Assembly: GCA_021160705.1 (NCBI GenBank)
Contig: JAGHBZ010000140.1
Coordinates: 1-8,102, forward strand
Length of the DNA stretch: 8,102 nucleotides
DNA from: Candidatus Sumerlaeota bacterium
Lineage (GTDB): Bacteria; Sumerlaeota; Sumerlaeia; MWCT01; JAGHBZ01
Reading direction: 5' to 3'
The translations under genes were made by a program, and so were the position numbers. Below, in pieces: positions 1 to 4,921 of the stretch. The notes beneath the pieces are model-generated. The model was given only the letters and a program-made list of their open reading frames with translations, had not been told where the DNA came from and made no database searches. How positions within the stretch are numbered: position 1 is the stretch's first letter; the number at the start of each line of letters is the position of its first letter.

Positions 1-15
1 CATTTGCACTATATC

Positions 16-44
16 TTAACAAAAACGTGAAGTGAAAGTATAAC
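16..44 (+). promoter_or_regulatory. Candidate sigma-70-type promoter
   Basis: TTAACA at 16-21 and TATAAC at 39-44 each match 5 of 6 bases of the -35 and -10 consensus, and the spacer is exactly 17 bp. A start of transcription near 51 would give a leader of about 75 nt before a well-placed Shine-Dalgarno and ATG at 129. It was found by eye in an AT-rich stretch, where chance matches are common, and the sigma-factor preference of this organism is unknown. Confidence 0.35.
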
Positions 45-79
45 CAAAATTACAAGGCAAACTGCACGTTTAATCTCGG

Positions 80-99
80 CAGGATTTACATAAATCCTG
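80..99. repeat. Perfect 9+2+9 palindrome, possible operator or leader hairpin
   Basis: CAGGATTTA (80-88) and TAAATCCTG (91-99) are exact reverse complements separated by only CA. Pairing can extend outward by a G-T and a G-C pair to about 78-101. The 2-base centre suits a DNA operator for a dimeric regulator better than an RNA hairpin, although the inner A-T pairs could open to form a loop. No T tract follows on either strand, so it does not look like a terminator. It lies between a candidate promoter (16-44) and a small frame (129-305). It does not match the E. coli NikR operator GTATGA-N16-TCATAC. Confidence 0.45.
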
Positions 100-128
100 T
101 CCGCTAAAAGTGAAATAAGGAGTCTTTA

Positions 129-305
129 ATGATTCTATTACTGAACCGCACAACATTTGAAATAAAGCAGCTTTTCTTGGCTATCTTATCAGGGTATTTT
201 AATGGATTTGGGCTAAAAAAACAAATGCATCAGCGCCTGTGGACACAAAGCATTTCTTTCTTAATATGCTTTCCAGATGTTTGTTTTCGTCTTCTCCAGA
301 TGTGA
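129..305 (+). CDS. Possible small protein of 58 residues, unknown function
   Basis: An ATG at 129 is preceded by AAGGAG (117-122) at an ideal 6-nt spacing, and the frame runs to TGA at 303-305. The predicted product begins MILLLNRTTF, is rich in Leu and Phe, and has a weakly hydrophobic middle (about residues 15-27) but no clear membrane helix or recognisable motif. It ends 4 bp short of the convergent nikR stop. In its favour are the strong ribosome-binding site and a plausible promoter at 16-44. Against it are the short length, the lack of a known family and a composition that could be chance. It could instead be a remnant of a longer gene or a non-coding transcript. Confidence 0.27.
   Translation: MILLLNRTTFEIKQLFLAILSGYFNGFGLKKQMHQRLWTQSISFLICFPDVCFRLLQM
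215..255 (-). terminator. Weak candidate terminator downstream of nikR
   Basis: On the minus strand AAATGC (255-250) can pair with GCATTT (228-223), closing a 21-nt region that itself contains TGTG/CACA. One base later comes a run of seven T (221-215). The stem is short and AT-rich, so efficiency is doubtful. The T7 run about 90 bp after the nikR stop is the main support. The element lies inside the possible plus-strand frame at 129-305, so the two calls compete to some degree. Confidence 0.25.
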
Positions 306-309
306 CCAC

Positions 310-747
310 TTAAGTGTCTAAATCCGTTGTAGTGAAAGAGATAGAAGTATGTCTTACGCCTTTCAGACCACCGAGTTTGCCAGCCAGTTTCTTGATAGAG
401 ACCGCGTTTCCACGTACCGCCAGGATTTCCAGACATAGATTTTTATCCAGATGAACGTGCATACTTGAGAGTACCAGTCCAAGATGATGGTGCTGAATAT
501 CAATAAGCTTATTATCCAGCTGGTATTTATGATGGTCATACACCAGAGTAATAACCCCCACGCCCATTTTGTTGCCCTTTAACCAATCTTCCTCCACGAG
601 CCGTTCCCGAATCAGGTCAGCAATTGCCTTTGAGCGATTCGTGTAATGGAGGGAGCGCAAAAGGGTATCAAATCTCTCCAGCAATCCCCTATCAAGCGCA
701 ACACCAAACCGCACCAGATTGCTTTTATTTTTCGCAGTGCGCTTCAT
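310..747 (-). CDS. nikR: Nickel-responsive transcriptional regulator NikR
   Basis: NikR is a tetrameric ribbon-helix-helix repressor that senses Ni(II) and usually controls nickel uptake genes. The 145 residues fit the family. Residues 11-52 form the ribbon-helix-helix DNA-binding domain (strand LVRFGVALD, then helices containing TNRSKAIADLI). Residues 60-142 form the ACT-like metal-binding and tetramerisation domain. The high-affinity nickel site is intact: by alignment with E. coli H76, H87, H89 and C95, the ligands are H86, H97, H99 and C105, in QHHHLG and MHVHLDKNLCLEI. A 10-residue basic arm precedes the first strand, as in several non-enteric NikR proteins. The ATG at 747 has GGGTG about 9 nt upstream. 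The gene stands alone: no nickel transporter, hydrogenase or urease gene is in the window, so its targets are elsewhere. Confidence 0.94.
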   Translation of the reverse strand: MKRTAKNKSNLVRFGVALDRGLLERFDTLLRSLHYTNRSKAIADLIRERLVEEDWLKGNKMGVGVITLVYDHHKYQLDNKLIDIQHHHLGLVLSSMHVHLDKNLCLEILAVRGNAVSIKKLAGKLGGLKGVRHTSISFTTTDLDT

Positions 748-753
748 TTTTCA

Positions 754-767
754 TTACACCCTAACAC
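754..767 (-). promoter_or_regulatory. Tandem GTGTTA/GTGTAA motif before nikR
   Basis: Reading towards nikR, GTGTTA (767-762) and GTGTAA (759-754) lie side by side, just downstream of the candidate -10 box and over the ribosome-binding region. GTGTTA resembles half of the GTGTTAC-type inverted sites I recall being proposed for NikR in some delta-proteobacterial relatives. However, the copies here are direct rather than inverted, and no GTAACAC partner is visible. Autoregulation is possible but not shown. Confidence 0.18.
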
Positions 768-774
768 CATAAAT

Positions 775-804
775 TTTATCTTTTAAGGAAAATAACTGAC
801 TCAA
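775..804 (-). promoter_or_regulatory. Candidate nikR promoter
   Basis: On the minus strand TTGAGT (804-799) and GATAAA (780-775) are separated by 18 bp, and each matches 4 of 6 consensus bases. The predicted transcription start is near 768, giving a leader of about 20 nt before the nikR ATG at 747. The spacing and position are reasonable, but the region is AT-rich and the match is moderate. Confidence 0.3.
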
Positions 805-854
805 ATTAATAGGGATATACCAGAACGTTAAGTAATTACAAGATAAAAAATCGG

Positions 855-1055
855 TTGCATCCACACATAAAGACTCGAGCAACCCAGATTGGTAAATCTT
901 ATTCTTATATAGAAAATGTTATTAATGACCCGGAGAGCATTCCGGAGTTCAGGTGGGTTGAAATAAGCGTCACAGAGCTAAGAGGTCAATATAGTGAAGG
1001 ATTTGTTCATTCAAGGGAGGATGAACTTCTGTCAAAAAATAACAGGAAAAAGTAA
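855..1055 (+). CDS. Hypothetical small protein of 66 residues, possibly a gene fragment
   Basis: A frame from a TTG codon at 855 to TAA at 1053-1055 encodes 66 mostly polar, charged residues, including IENVINDPESIPEFRW near residues 19-34 and a basic C-terminus. No clear Shine-Dalgarno precedes the TTG and no ATG is available at the N-terminus. The frame stays open upstream to 813, so the true start is unclear. Codon use looks protein-like, with varied third positions and no runs of rare stop-adjacent codons. I do not recognise the family. The phrase resembling 'H-R-IEnVI-nP' is seen in several small toxin-like or nuclease-like proteins, but the likeness is too weak for a call. It could be the surviving end of a decayed gene. 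It converges with the epimerase gene, whose stop is 55 bp away. Confidence 0.3.
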   Translation: MHPHIKTRATQIGKSYSYIENVINDPESIPEFRWVEISVTELRGQYSEGFVHSREDELLSKNNRKK

Positions 1056-1069
1056 GAATGAGATTCTTA
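1047..1069 (-). terminator. Candidate intrinsic terminator at the end of the envelope operon
   Basis: Downstream of the epimerase stop on the minus strand, TAAGAAT (1069-1063) and ATTCTTA (1059-1053) form a perfect 7-bp stem with a CTC loop, followed by CTTTTT (1052-1047). The geometry of stem, tight loop and T5 tract fits a rho-independent terminator. The stem has only one G-C pair and would be weak. It overlaps the stop codon of the plus-strand frame at 855-1055 and may help separate the convergent units. Confidence 0.4.
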
Positions 1070-1109
1070 ATAAATGGGCTTGCTCTGAAAATCCTCTCAA
1101 TATTATTTG

Positions 1110-2063
1110 TTATTGTGTAAGCAATGGTAAAACGACTTTTTGAATCCACTCCACTTCAGCAGTCAGTCCATCCTGAAGTGAAGTCTTTGGGACAAACCCC
1201 AGGTCATTTTTAGCCTTATGAGTATCCGCGTATGTGTGAGTCACATCTCCTCGCTGAGGGGCTTTGTACCGTAGCTTTGCTTTTTTGCCGAGGATTGACT
1301 CAAGGAGTTTAATGCTCGCATTAATGCTTATTCGGGAACCACCCCCAATATTATAGACCTCTCCCCATTTCTTTGATGCAAGAGCACGTAAATTTGCCTC
1401 CACTGCATCGCTAATAAATGTAAAGTCCCGTGTCTGTTCACCATCACCATATATCTCAATCTCCTCTCCAGTGAGCATTGCACGAATGAACCGATGAAAA
1501 GCCATATCCGGACGTTGTCGGGGACCGTAAACCGTAAAGTAACGAAGCGCAACACAGCGAACTCCATAGTTCTCCCAGTAAAGCTGACAGAGATGTTCAG
1601 CGGCAAGTTTACTTACACCATAAGGGGAACGTGGATGCGTGGGATGGTCTTCTCGCATCGGAAGCTGGGTCGTCTCTCCATATACTGACGAGGATGAGGC
1701 GTAAATCAGTGGAATCTCGGTTCCTACAAGCGACTCCAGTAGACGTTGAGTGGCAAGAATATTGTTCTCGGTATAGATTTCAAACTGTGAACCCCAGCTG
1801 CTCCGTACACCTGCCTGTGCCGCCTGATGAAACACTGCATCTGTAGGTTTCACCAGCTCTGACAAATCCAGCTCCAGCAGGTTCTTTGCGACTAATTGAA
1901 ACTGCTCATAATCCTGTAAAGGTTTTAAGTTCTCTTCCTTAATCTTACGGGGATAAAAATCGCTGAAACAGTCAATGCCTAAAACGGAATGTCCTTGCTG
2001 AAGGAGTCGTTCGGCAAGACTGGAGCCTATAAATCCTGCACATCCAGTTACTATTACGTTCAT
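1110..2063 (-). CDS. NAD-dependent sugar-nucleotide epimerase (UDP-glucuronate/UDP-glucose 4-epimerase type)
   Basis: This is a cytoplasmic extended short-chain dehydrogenase/reductase of 317 residues, the usual family length. The N-terminal Rossmann fold shows TGCAGFIGSSLAERL at 6-20 for NAD binding and D31 at the end of the second strand. AAQAGVRSSW at 81-90 and SSSSVYG at 123-129 follow. The catalytic pair is Y148 and K152 in SPYGVSK. The C-terminal substrate half has RYFTVYGPRQRPDMA at 174-188, a phrase typical of UDP-glucuronate 4-epimerases and related CapI-type enzymes, and YGDGEQTRDF at 205-214. The exact substrate cannot be fixed from sequence, and a dTDP- or UDP-hexose 4-epimerase remains possible. 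The ATG at 2063 has AAGG 7 nt upstream. It follows lptA on the same strand after 82 bp of repeat-rich spacer, so it may be read from the operon, from its own promoter, or both. A role in LPS core or O-antigen sugar supply is inferred from context. Confidence 0.88.
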   Translation of the reverse strand: MNVIVTGCAGFIGSSLAERLLQQGHSVLGIDCFSDFYPRKIKEENLKPLQDYEQFQLVAKNLLELDLSELVKPTDAVFHQAAQAGVRSSWGSQFEIYTENNILATQRLLESLVGTEIPLIYASSSSVYGETTQLPMREDHPTHPRSPYGVSKLAAEHLCQLYWENYGVRCVALRYFTVYGPRQRPDMAFHRFIRAMLTGEEIEIYGDGEQTRDFTFISDAVEANLRALASKKWGEVYNIGGGSRISINASIKLLESILGKKAKLRYKAPQRGDVTHTYADTHKAKNDLGFVPKTSLQDGLTAEVEWIQKVVLPLLTQ

Positions 2064-2080
2064 TTATCCGCCTTCTTTCC

Positions 2081-2137
2081 CAGACTCTATGCACATTATC
2101 CGCTCACAGATATAATGTTCAGACTCGCCAGTGGCGA
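2081..2137. promoter_or_regulatory. Compound repeat region between lptA and the epimerase gene, possible operator/promoter
   Basis: The 82-bp spacer is unusually ordered. A 7-bp inverted repeat, ACATTAT (2093-2099) and ATAATGT (2112-2118), is flanked by a direct repeat CAGACTC (2081-2087 and 2120-2126). Next to it is a short hairpin, TCGCC-AGT-GGCGA (2125-2137). On the minus strand GATAAT (2100-2095), a 5 of 6 match to a -10 box, lies in the inverted repeat. No good -35 is present 16-18 bp upstream. This would fit an activator-dependent or repressor-controlled promoter for the epimerase. The short hairpin could instead be an RNA-processing or weak termination structure after lptA; it has no T tract. 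Confidence 0.38.
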
Positions 2138-2145
2138 ATCCATTG

Positions 2146-2847
2146 CTATTTTGTGAGCTCCACTTCCTTGAGTTTATCTAAGGTCGTTTCGTCAATCCGA
2201 ATCGGGCCTTCTGGAGTTGGGGTAGGTGATGGTTTTTCTTTCTTTACCGGGCTTTGAATATTGAGCTGTGCATTCCCTTCCACCATCACTGATGCGCTCC
2301 CTTTAGCACCTTCCTCTATATAAATCTTATTCCCAACAGTCTTTACCAATCTACCCGTGGCGTCTCTACTGAAAATAACTGGATTTTCTGTCAACTCAGA
2401 ACGTTTGCTCTCAGTAGCATACACAAACCTGCCACACGTAGCAGTAATACCCTTCTGGCGAAGAAAGACCGGCGAACCCAACGCAATGATTATTTTCTTA
2501 TCCCCTATATATTCAAGTTTGTCGCATTTGATTTCAAAGGACTCACTTTTAACGTGCACACTGGATTTTGCCAGAAAATATTTCAACCCTTCTTTATCTC
2601 CGAGTTCGTAGCTTATACGTCCTTTCTCGGAATTAGTCGTCAGGGAGAAGTGAGCGCCGAAGATTTTTCCTAACTCATCCACCCAGACGCTTTGTTTACC
2701 CAGTTGTGGTACCGATGAAGTGCGCACCGGCGGTGTGGTGAGTTCCTCACTACCCCCTATCACTACAGAAAATATCCCTATCCACACCACTAATAAAACC
2801 CCACAGTAAATTGCTCGCCGATTTTTTTCCATATCCTTACACCTCAT
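2146..2847 (-). CDS. lptA: LptA-like LPS transport protein (OstA-type domain)
   Basis: LptA proteins form the periplasmic beta-jellyroll bridge that passes LPS from LptC to the outer-membrane LptD. With the start at 2847 the product has 233 residues. A basic N-terminus (to residue 11) and a hydrophobic segment at about 12-32 lead into a beta-rich region at about 60-200. That region carries the repeated short strands and the 'GSPVFLRQKGITATCGRF' and 'LTENPVIF' pattern typical of the OstA/LptA fold. A Pro/Thr/Lys-rich linker (about 200-215) and a short charged tail follow. The start is uncertain. ATG 2847 overlaps the lptC stop as ATGA, and ATG 2832 has GAGG 9 nt upstream and gives MEKNRR; the frame also extends to 2892. 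The hydrophobic segment lacks a clear Ala-X-Ala cleavage site, so it may be a membrane anchor. Its position right after lptC supports the call; lptB does not follow. Confidence 0.8.
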   Translation of the reverse strand: MRCKDMEKNRRAIYCGVLLVVWIGIFSVVIGGSEELTTPPVRTSSVPQLGKQSVWVDELGKIFGAHFSLTTNSEKGRISYELGDKEGLKYFLAKSSVHVKSESFEIKCDKLEYIGDKKIIIALGSPVFLRQKGITATCGRFVYATESKRSELTENPVIFSRDATGRLVKTVGNKIYIEEGAKGSASVMVEGNAQLNIQSPVKKEKPSPTPTPEGPIRIDETTLDKLKEVELTK

Positions 2848-3419
2848 TTCTTCTTGGACTTTAATCGAATGGATGCCCCGTAATCTTTCCATTTAGAAAG
2901 TGTCTTATCGGTTTCAAATTTTTTGCCTTCAATCACCACGACTCCCTTATCCGTGGGGCGTTCCATATAGAACTTTGAGTCGCATACCAACCTCTGTTTC
3001 GCATTATCCCACACTAATGAATCTGTCTTAAAGACCGAGCCATCCACGTTTCTGTAAAGCACATTACCTTGAAGTATAAAATCGTCCTTGAGGCGTTTCA
3101 TTTGGGGTGAATCTCGCAAAAATGCCGTCCCGGAGTCCGCAGTTAACTCTGCTACATAAGTACCGTTTTCAAAAAACTTTATTTTTATCTTATGAAGCTC
3201 CAATATCATACGTTTCTCAAAGAGCGTGCCTTCTTCAGCGGAAATAAGCTTATCTTTTTTGCCCTGAGTATAAAGAAAATAACGTGGCGACTTCAGAATA
3301 ATATGTTCCTCTTCAGCCTCCCCACCAATCCCACTGGCAAGAAACTCAATCTCTCCACAACCACTTACGAGTAGTACCAGAGATAGAAAAATTACGAGTT
3401 TTATATGTAGAATCCTCAT
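2844..3419 (-). CDS. lptC: LptC-like LPS export protein with a lipoprotein signal
   Basis: LptC docks on the LptBFG transporter and hands LPS to LptA. The product from ATG 3419 has 191 residues, the usual LptC size. Residues 1-20 form a signal segment (MRILHIK, then a Leu/Val-rich core) ending in LVSG-C21, a good lipobox. Acylation and removal of the first 20 residues are therefore predicted. Residues 40-188 are beta-rich, with ILKSPRYFLY, LTADSG and DFILQGNVLYRN matching the strand pattern of the LptC/OstA fold. ATG 3419 was chosen because it overlaps the upstream acyltransferase stop as ATGA (3416-3419) and directly opens a signal peptide. The longer frame to 3491 adds 24 polar residues that would spoil the signal. 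The gene overlaps lptA by 4 bp. E. coli LptC has an uncleaved helix instead of a lipobox, so the attachment differs here. Confidence 0.82.
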   Translation of the reverse strand: MRILHIKLVIFLSLVLLVSGCGEIEFLASGIGGEAEEEHIILKSPRYFLYTQGKKDKLISAEEGTLFEKRMILELHKIKIKFFENGTYVAELTADSGTAFLRDSPQMKRLKDDFILQGNVLYRNVDGSVFKTDSLVWDNAKQRLVCDSKFYMERPTDKGVVVIEGKKFETDKTLSKWKDYGASIRLKSKKK

Positions 3420-4384
3420 TTTCTTCTTTCTTTTTGTGCGACACTCCCCTGACGTGGAGCAGTTTTCCAACGTCTGTGAAACCACATCCATTGGTCCGGG
3501 AAACGTCGGATATAAGATTCAATCTTTTCACTAAACAAATGAGTGATTACTCTTATATCGGTATCCCAATCTCCTGTCAACTCAAATGAGAGAGGTGGTT
3601 CTACATAAATAGTGTGTTGAAGAGGATTGTGCGGGGAGCGAACAATAAAAACCGGTATCAATGGAATCCCCCACTTAAGTGCAATTACCGCAGGTCCCGT
3701 CTGTGTATATGCCGGGCGTCCAAGAAAGTTCACGAATATCCCTTCGCCACGTGTATCCTGGTCTGCAAGTATACCTACGGTCTGACCACCCCGAATAGCT
3801 CGCAGAAACGCAGTTGCAGAATTACCACGTGGCAATGCTCTCACGCCCCATTTACGCCGATTTCTCATCAAAATTCGGTCAAGATATTCATTAGAGAGAC
3901 TTCGAGCAATCACTGAAAACTTTGATTGTTCTATCTGGCTGAAATATGCCCCCATTAACTCCCAGTTGCCAAAATGTCCGGTTATGGCAAGCGAGCCTTT
4001 CCCCTCTCGTTGAAACTCGTTGAAATAATTCTTTCCCTCTAACTTTATATGTCGCTTCAGATACTCGGCTCCAAGTCGGGGAAGATAAGCAAGCTCCGCC
4101 ATTGAGTAACCTAAATTAATGAACACTCTCTTGGCAATATTCTGAATCTCCTTTTCCTGTTTCTCTCCTGCAAGTGCCATCCGAAGATTGTTTAATGTGC
4201 GATTGCGCTCCCAGTAAACCAGATAATAGCCGACCCGACCAAGAAGACCACCAATATAAATTCCCCATTTGATTGGCAACATCCAGAAAAACCAATGCAG
4301 TGCGCTGACAACAAGATAGGCAATAAAATGTCGTGCTCTTCGAGTTCGCTTTCGGAGTTTTTTCCAGAATTCCTTACTACTCAA
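3416..4384 (-). CDS. lpxL: Lipid A late acyltransferase (LpxL/HtrB family)
   Basis: This inner-membrane enzyme transfers an acyl chain from acyl-ACP to the Kdo-lipid A precursor. The 322 residues match the family. A basic N-terminus (7-19) precedes a membrane segment at about 20-38. The catalytic H-x4-E/D motif is HFGNWE, with H137 and E142, inside AITGHFGNWELMGAYF. Further family marks are ARSLSNEYLD (160-169), ILADQDTRGEG (205-215), NFLGRPAYTQTGPAVIAL (219-236) and the C-terminal PDQWMWFHRRWK (296-307). The start is a TTG at 4384; upstream in the same frame a stop lies at 4394-4396 and no ATG or GTG exists. A GGTGGTG stretch about 10 nt upstream could serve as the ribosome site. The gene overlaps kdsC by 8 bp and lptC by 4 bp, so translation is probably coupled. 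Whether it adds the first (LpxL) or second (LpxM) secondary chain cannot be told. Confidence 0.88.
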   Translation of the reverse strand: MSSKEFWKKLRKRTRRARHFIAYLVVSALHWFFWMLPIKWGIYIGGLLGRVGYYLVYWERNRTLNNLRMALAGEKQEKEIQNIAKRVFINLGYSMAELAYLPRLGAEYLKRHIKLEGKNYFNEFQREGKGSLAITGHFGNWELMGAYFSQIEQSKFSVIARSLSNEYLDRILMRNRRKWGVRALPRGNSATAFLRAIRGGQTVGILADQDTRGEGIFVNFLGRPAYTQTGPAVIALKWGIPLIPVFIVRSPHNPLQHTIYVEPPLSFELTGDWDTDIRVITHLFSEKIESYIRRFPDQWMWFHRRWKTAPRQGSVAQKERRK

Positions 4385-4910
4385 GGTATGAATTCACCAC
4401 CTGCGACCACTTATTCTGAGCTTTTAGAATTAATTCCGCAATTTCACGAAGTGCACCTTCTCCGCCTCTGGCTTGTGTAACATAATGGGCGTGCTCCCTA
4501 ACTTCATCAGTAGCGTTGGCTACTGCAAACGCCACCCCAGCGTGCCTTAATAGCGGGAGGTCAGGTAAATCATCTCCTACACAGGCTACCTCTTCTGGTG
4601 AAAGGTTATATTTTTTAAGCATCGCCTCAAACACTGGAAGTTTCTTCAGAGCGCGTTGATGCACCTCGTCTATGCCTAATTCCCTTGCTCGCCGAAACAC
4701 AATCGGCGACTCGCGTCCCGTGATGACCACTACTTTTATATTATTCCGTATCAAAAATTTTACCCCTGCACCATCAAGTGTATTGTATTTCTTCAGCTCC
4801 TCATTTACTCCCAGAAAGATACTTCCGTCGGTCATAACACCGTCCACATCTGTGACAAGCATCTTAACCTTTTTAAGTCGCTCCTTTAATTCTGCCTCTG
4901 ACAAACTCAT
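4377..4910 (-). CDS. kdsC: 3-deoxy-D-manno-octulosonate 8-phosphate phosphatase KdsC
   Basis: KdsC is a small cytoplasmic HAD-superfamily phosphatase that removes phosphate from Kdo-8-P to give free Kdo for KdsB. The 177 residues match the C0-cap-less tetrameric family. HAD motif I is DVDGVMTDG with nucleophile D21 and D23. Motif II is TGR (64-66). The motif III lysine is K89 or K90 in RALKKLP. Motif IV is GDDLPDLPLL with D113 and D114. The C-terminal ARGGEGALREI (147-157) is the KdsC-specific loop that reaches into a neighbouring subunit's active site. The ATG at 4910 has GAGGT 8 nt upstream, and that site overlaps the pyrG stop, suggesting coupling. In many genomes kdsD or kdsA sits directly beside kdsC; here pyrG and an acyltransferase do. 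Confidence 0.95.
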   Translation of the reverse strand: MSLSEAELKERLKKVKMLVTDVDGVMTDGSIFLGVNEELKKYNTLDGAGVKFLIRNNIKVVVITGRESPIVFRRARELGIDEVHQRALKKLPVFEAMLKKYNLSPEEVACVGDDLPDLPLLRHAGVAFAVANATDEVREHAHYVTQARGGEGALREIAELILKAQNKWSQVVNSYLE

Positions 4911-4921
4911 TTTAAGTTACC

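Noticed and set aside
247..272. AAAGCAT/ATGCTTT 7-bp inverted repeat, considered as a nikR terminator
   Set aside because: There is no T tract beside it; the neighbouring AAATGC/GCATTT pairing with T7 fits better.
273..303. CCAGATGT direct repeat (273-280 and 296-303), considered as an attachment or duplication site
   Set aside because: It is only 8-9 bp with 23-bp spacing and no mobile gene or insertion end nearby; chance is likely.
230..436. Open frame of 68 codons on the minus strand overlapping the 3' end of nikR
   Set aside because: It overlaps the conserved nikR C-terminal domain in another frame and has an implausible Trp/Arg-rich composition.
1328..1606. Open frame of 92 codons on the minus strand inside the epimerase gene
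   Set aside because: It is an alternative frame of a gene with all expected motifs and has no recognisable domain or start signal.
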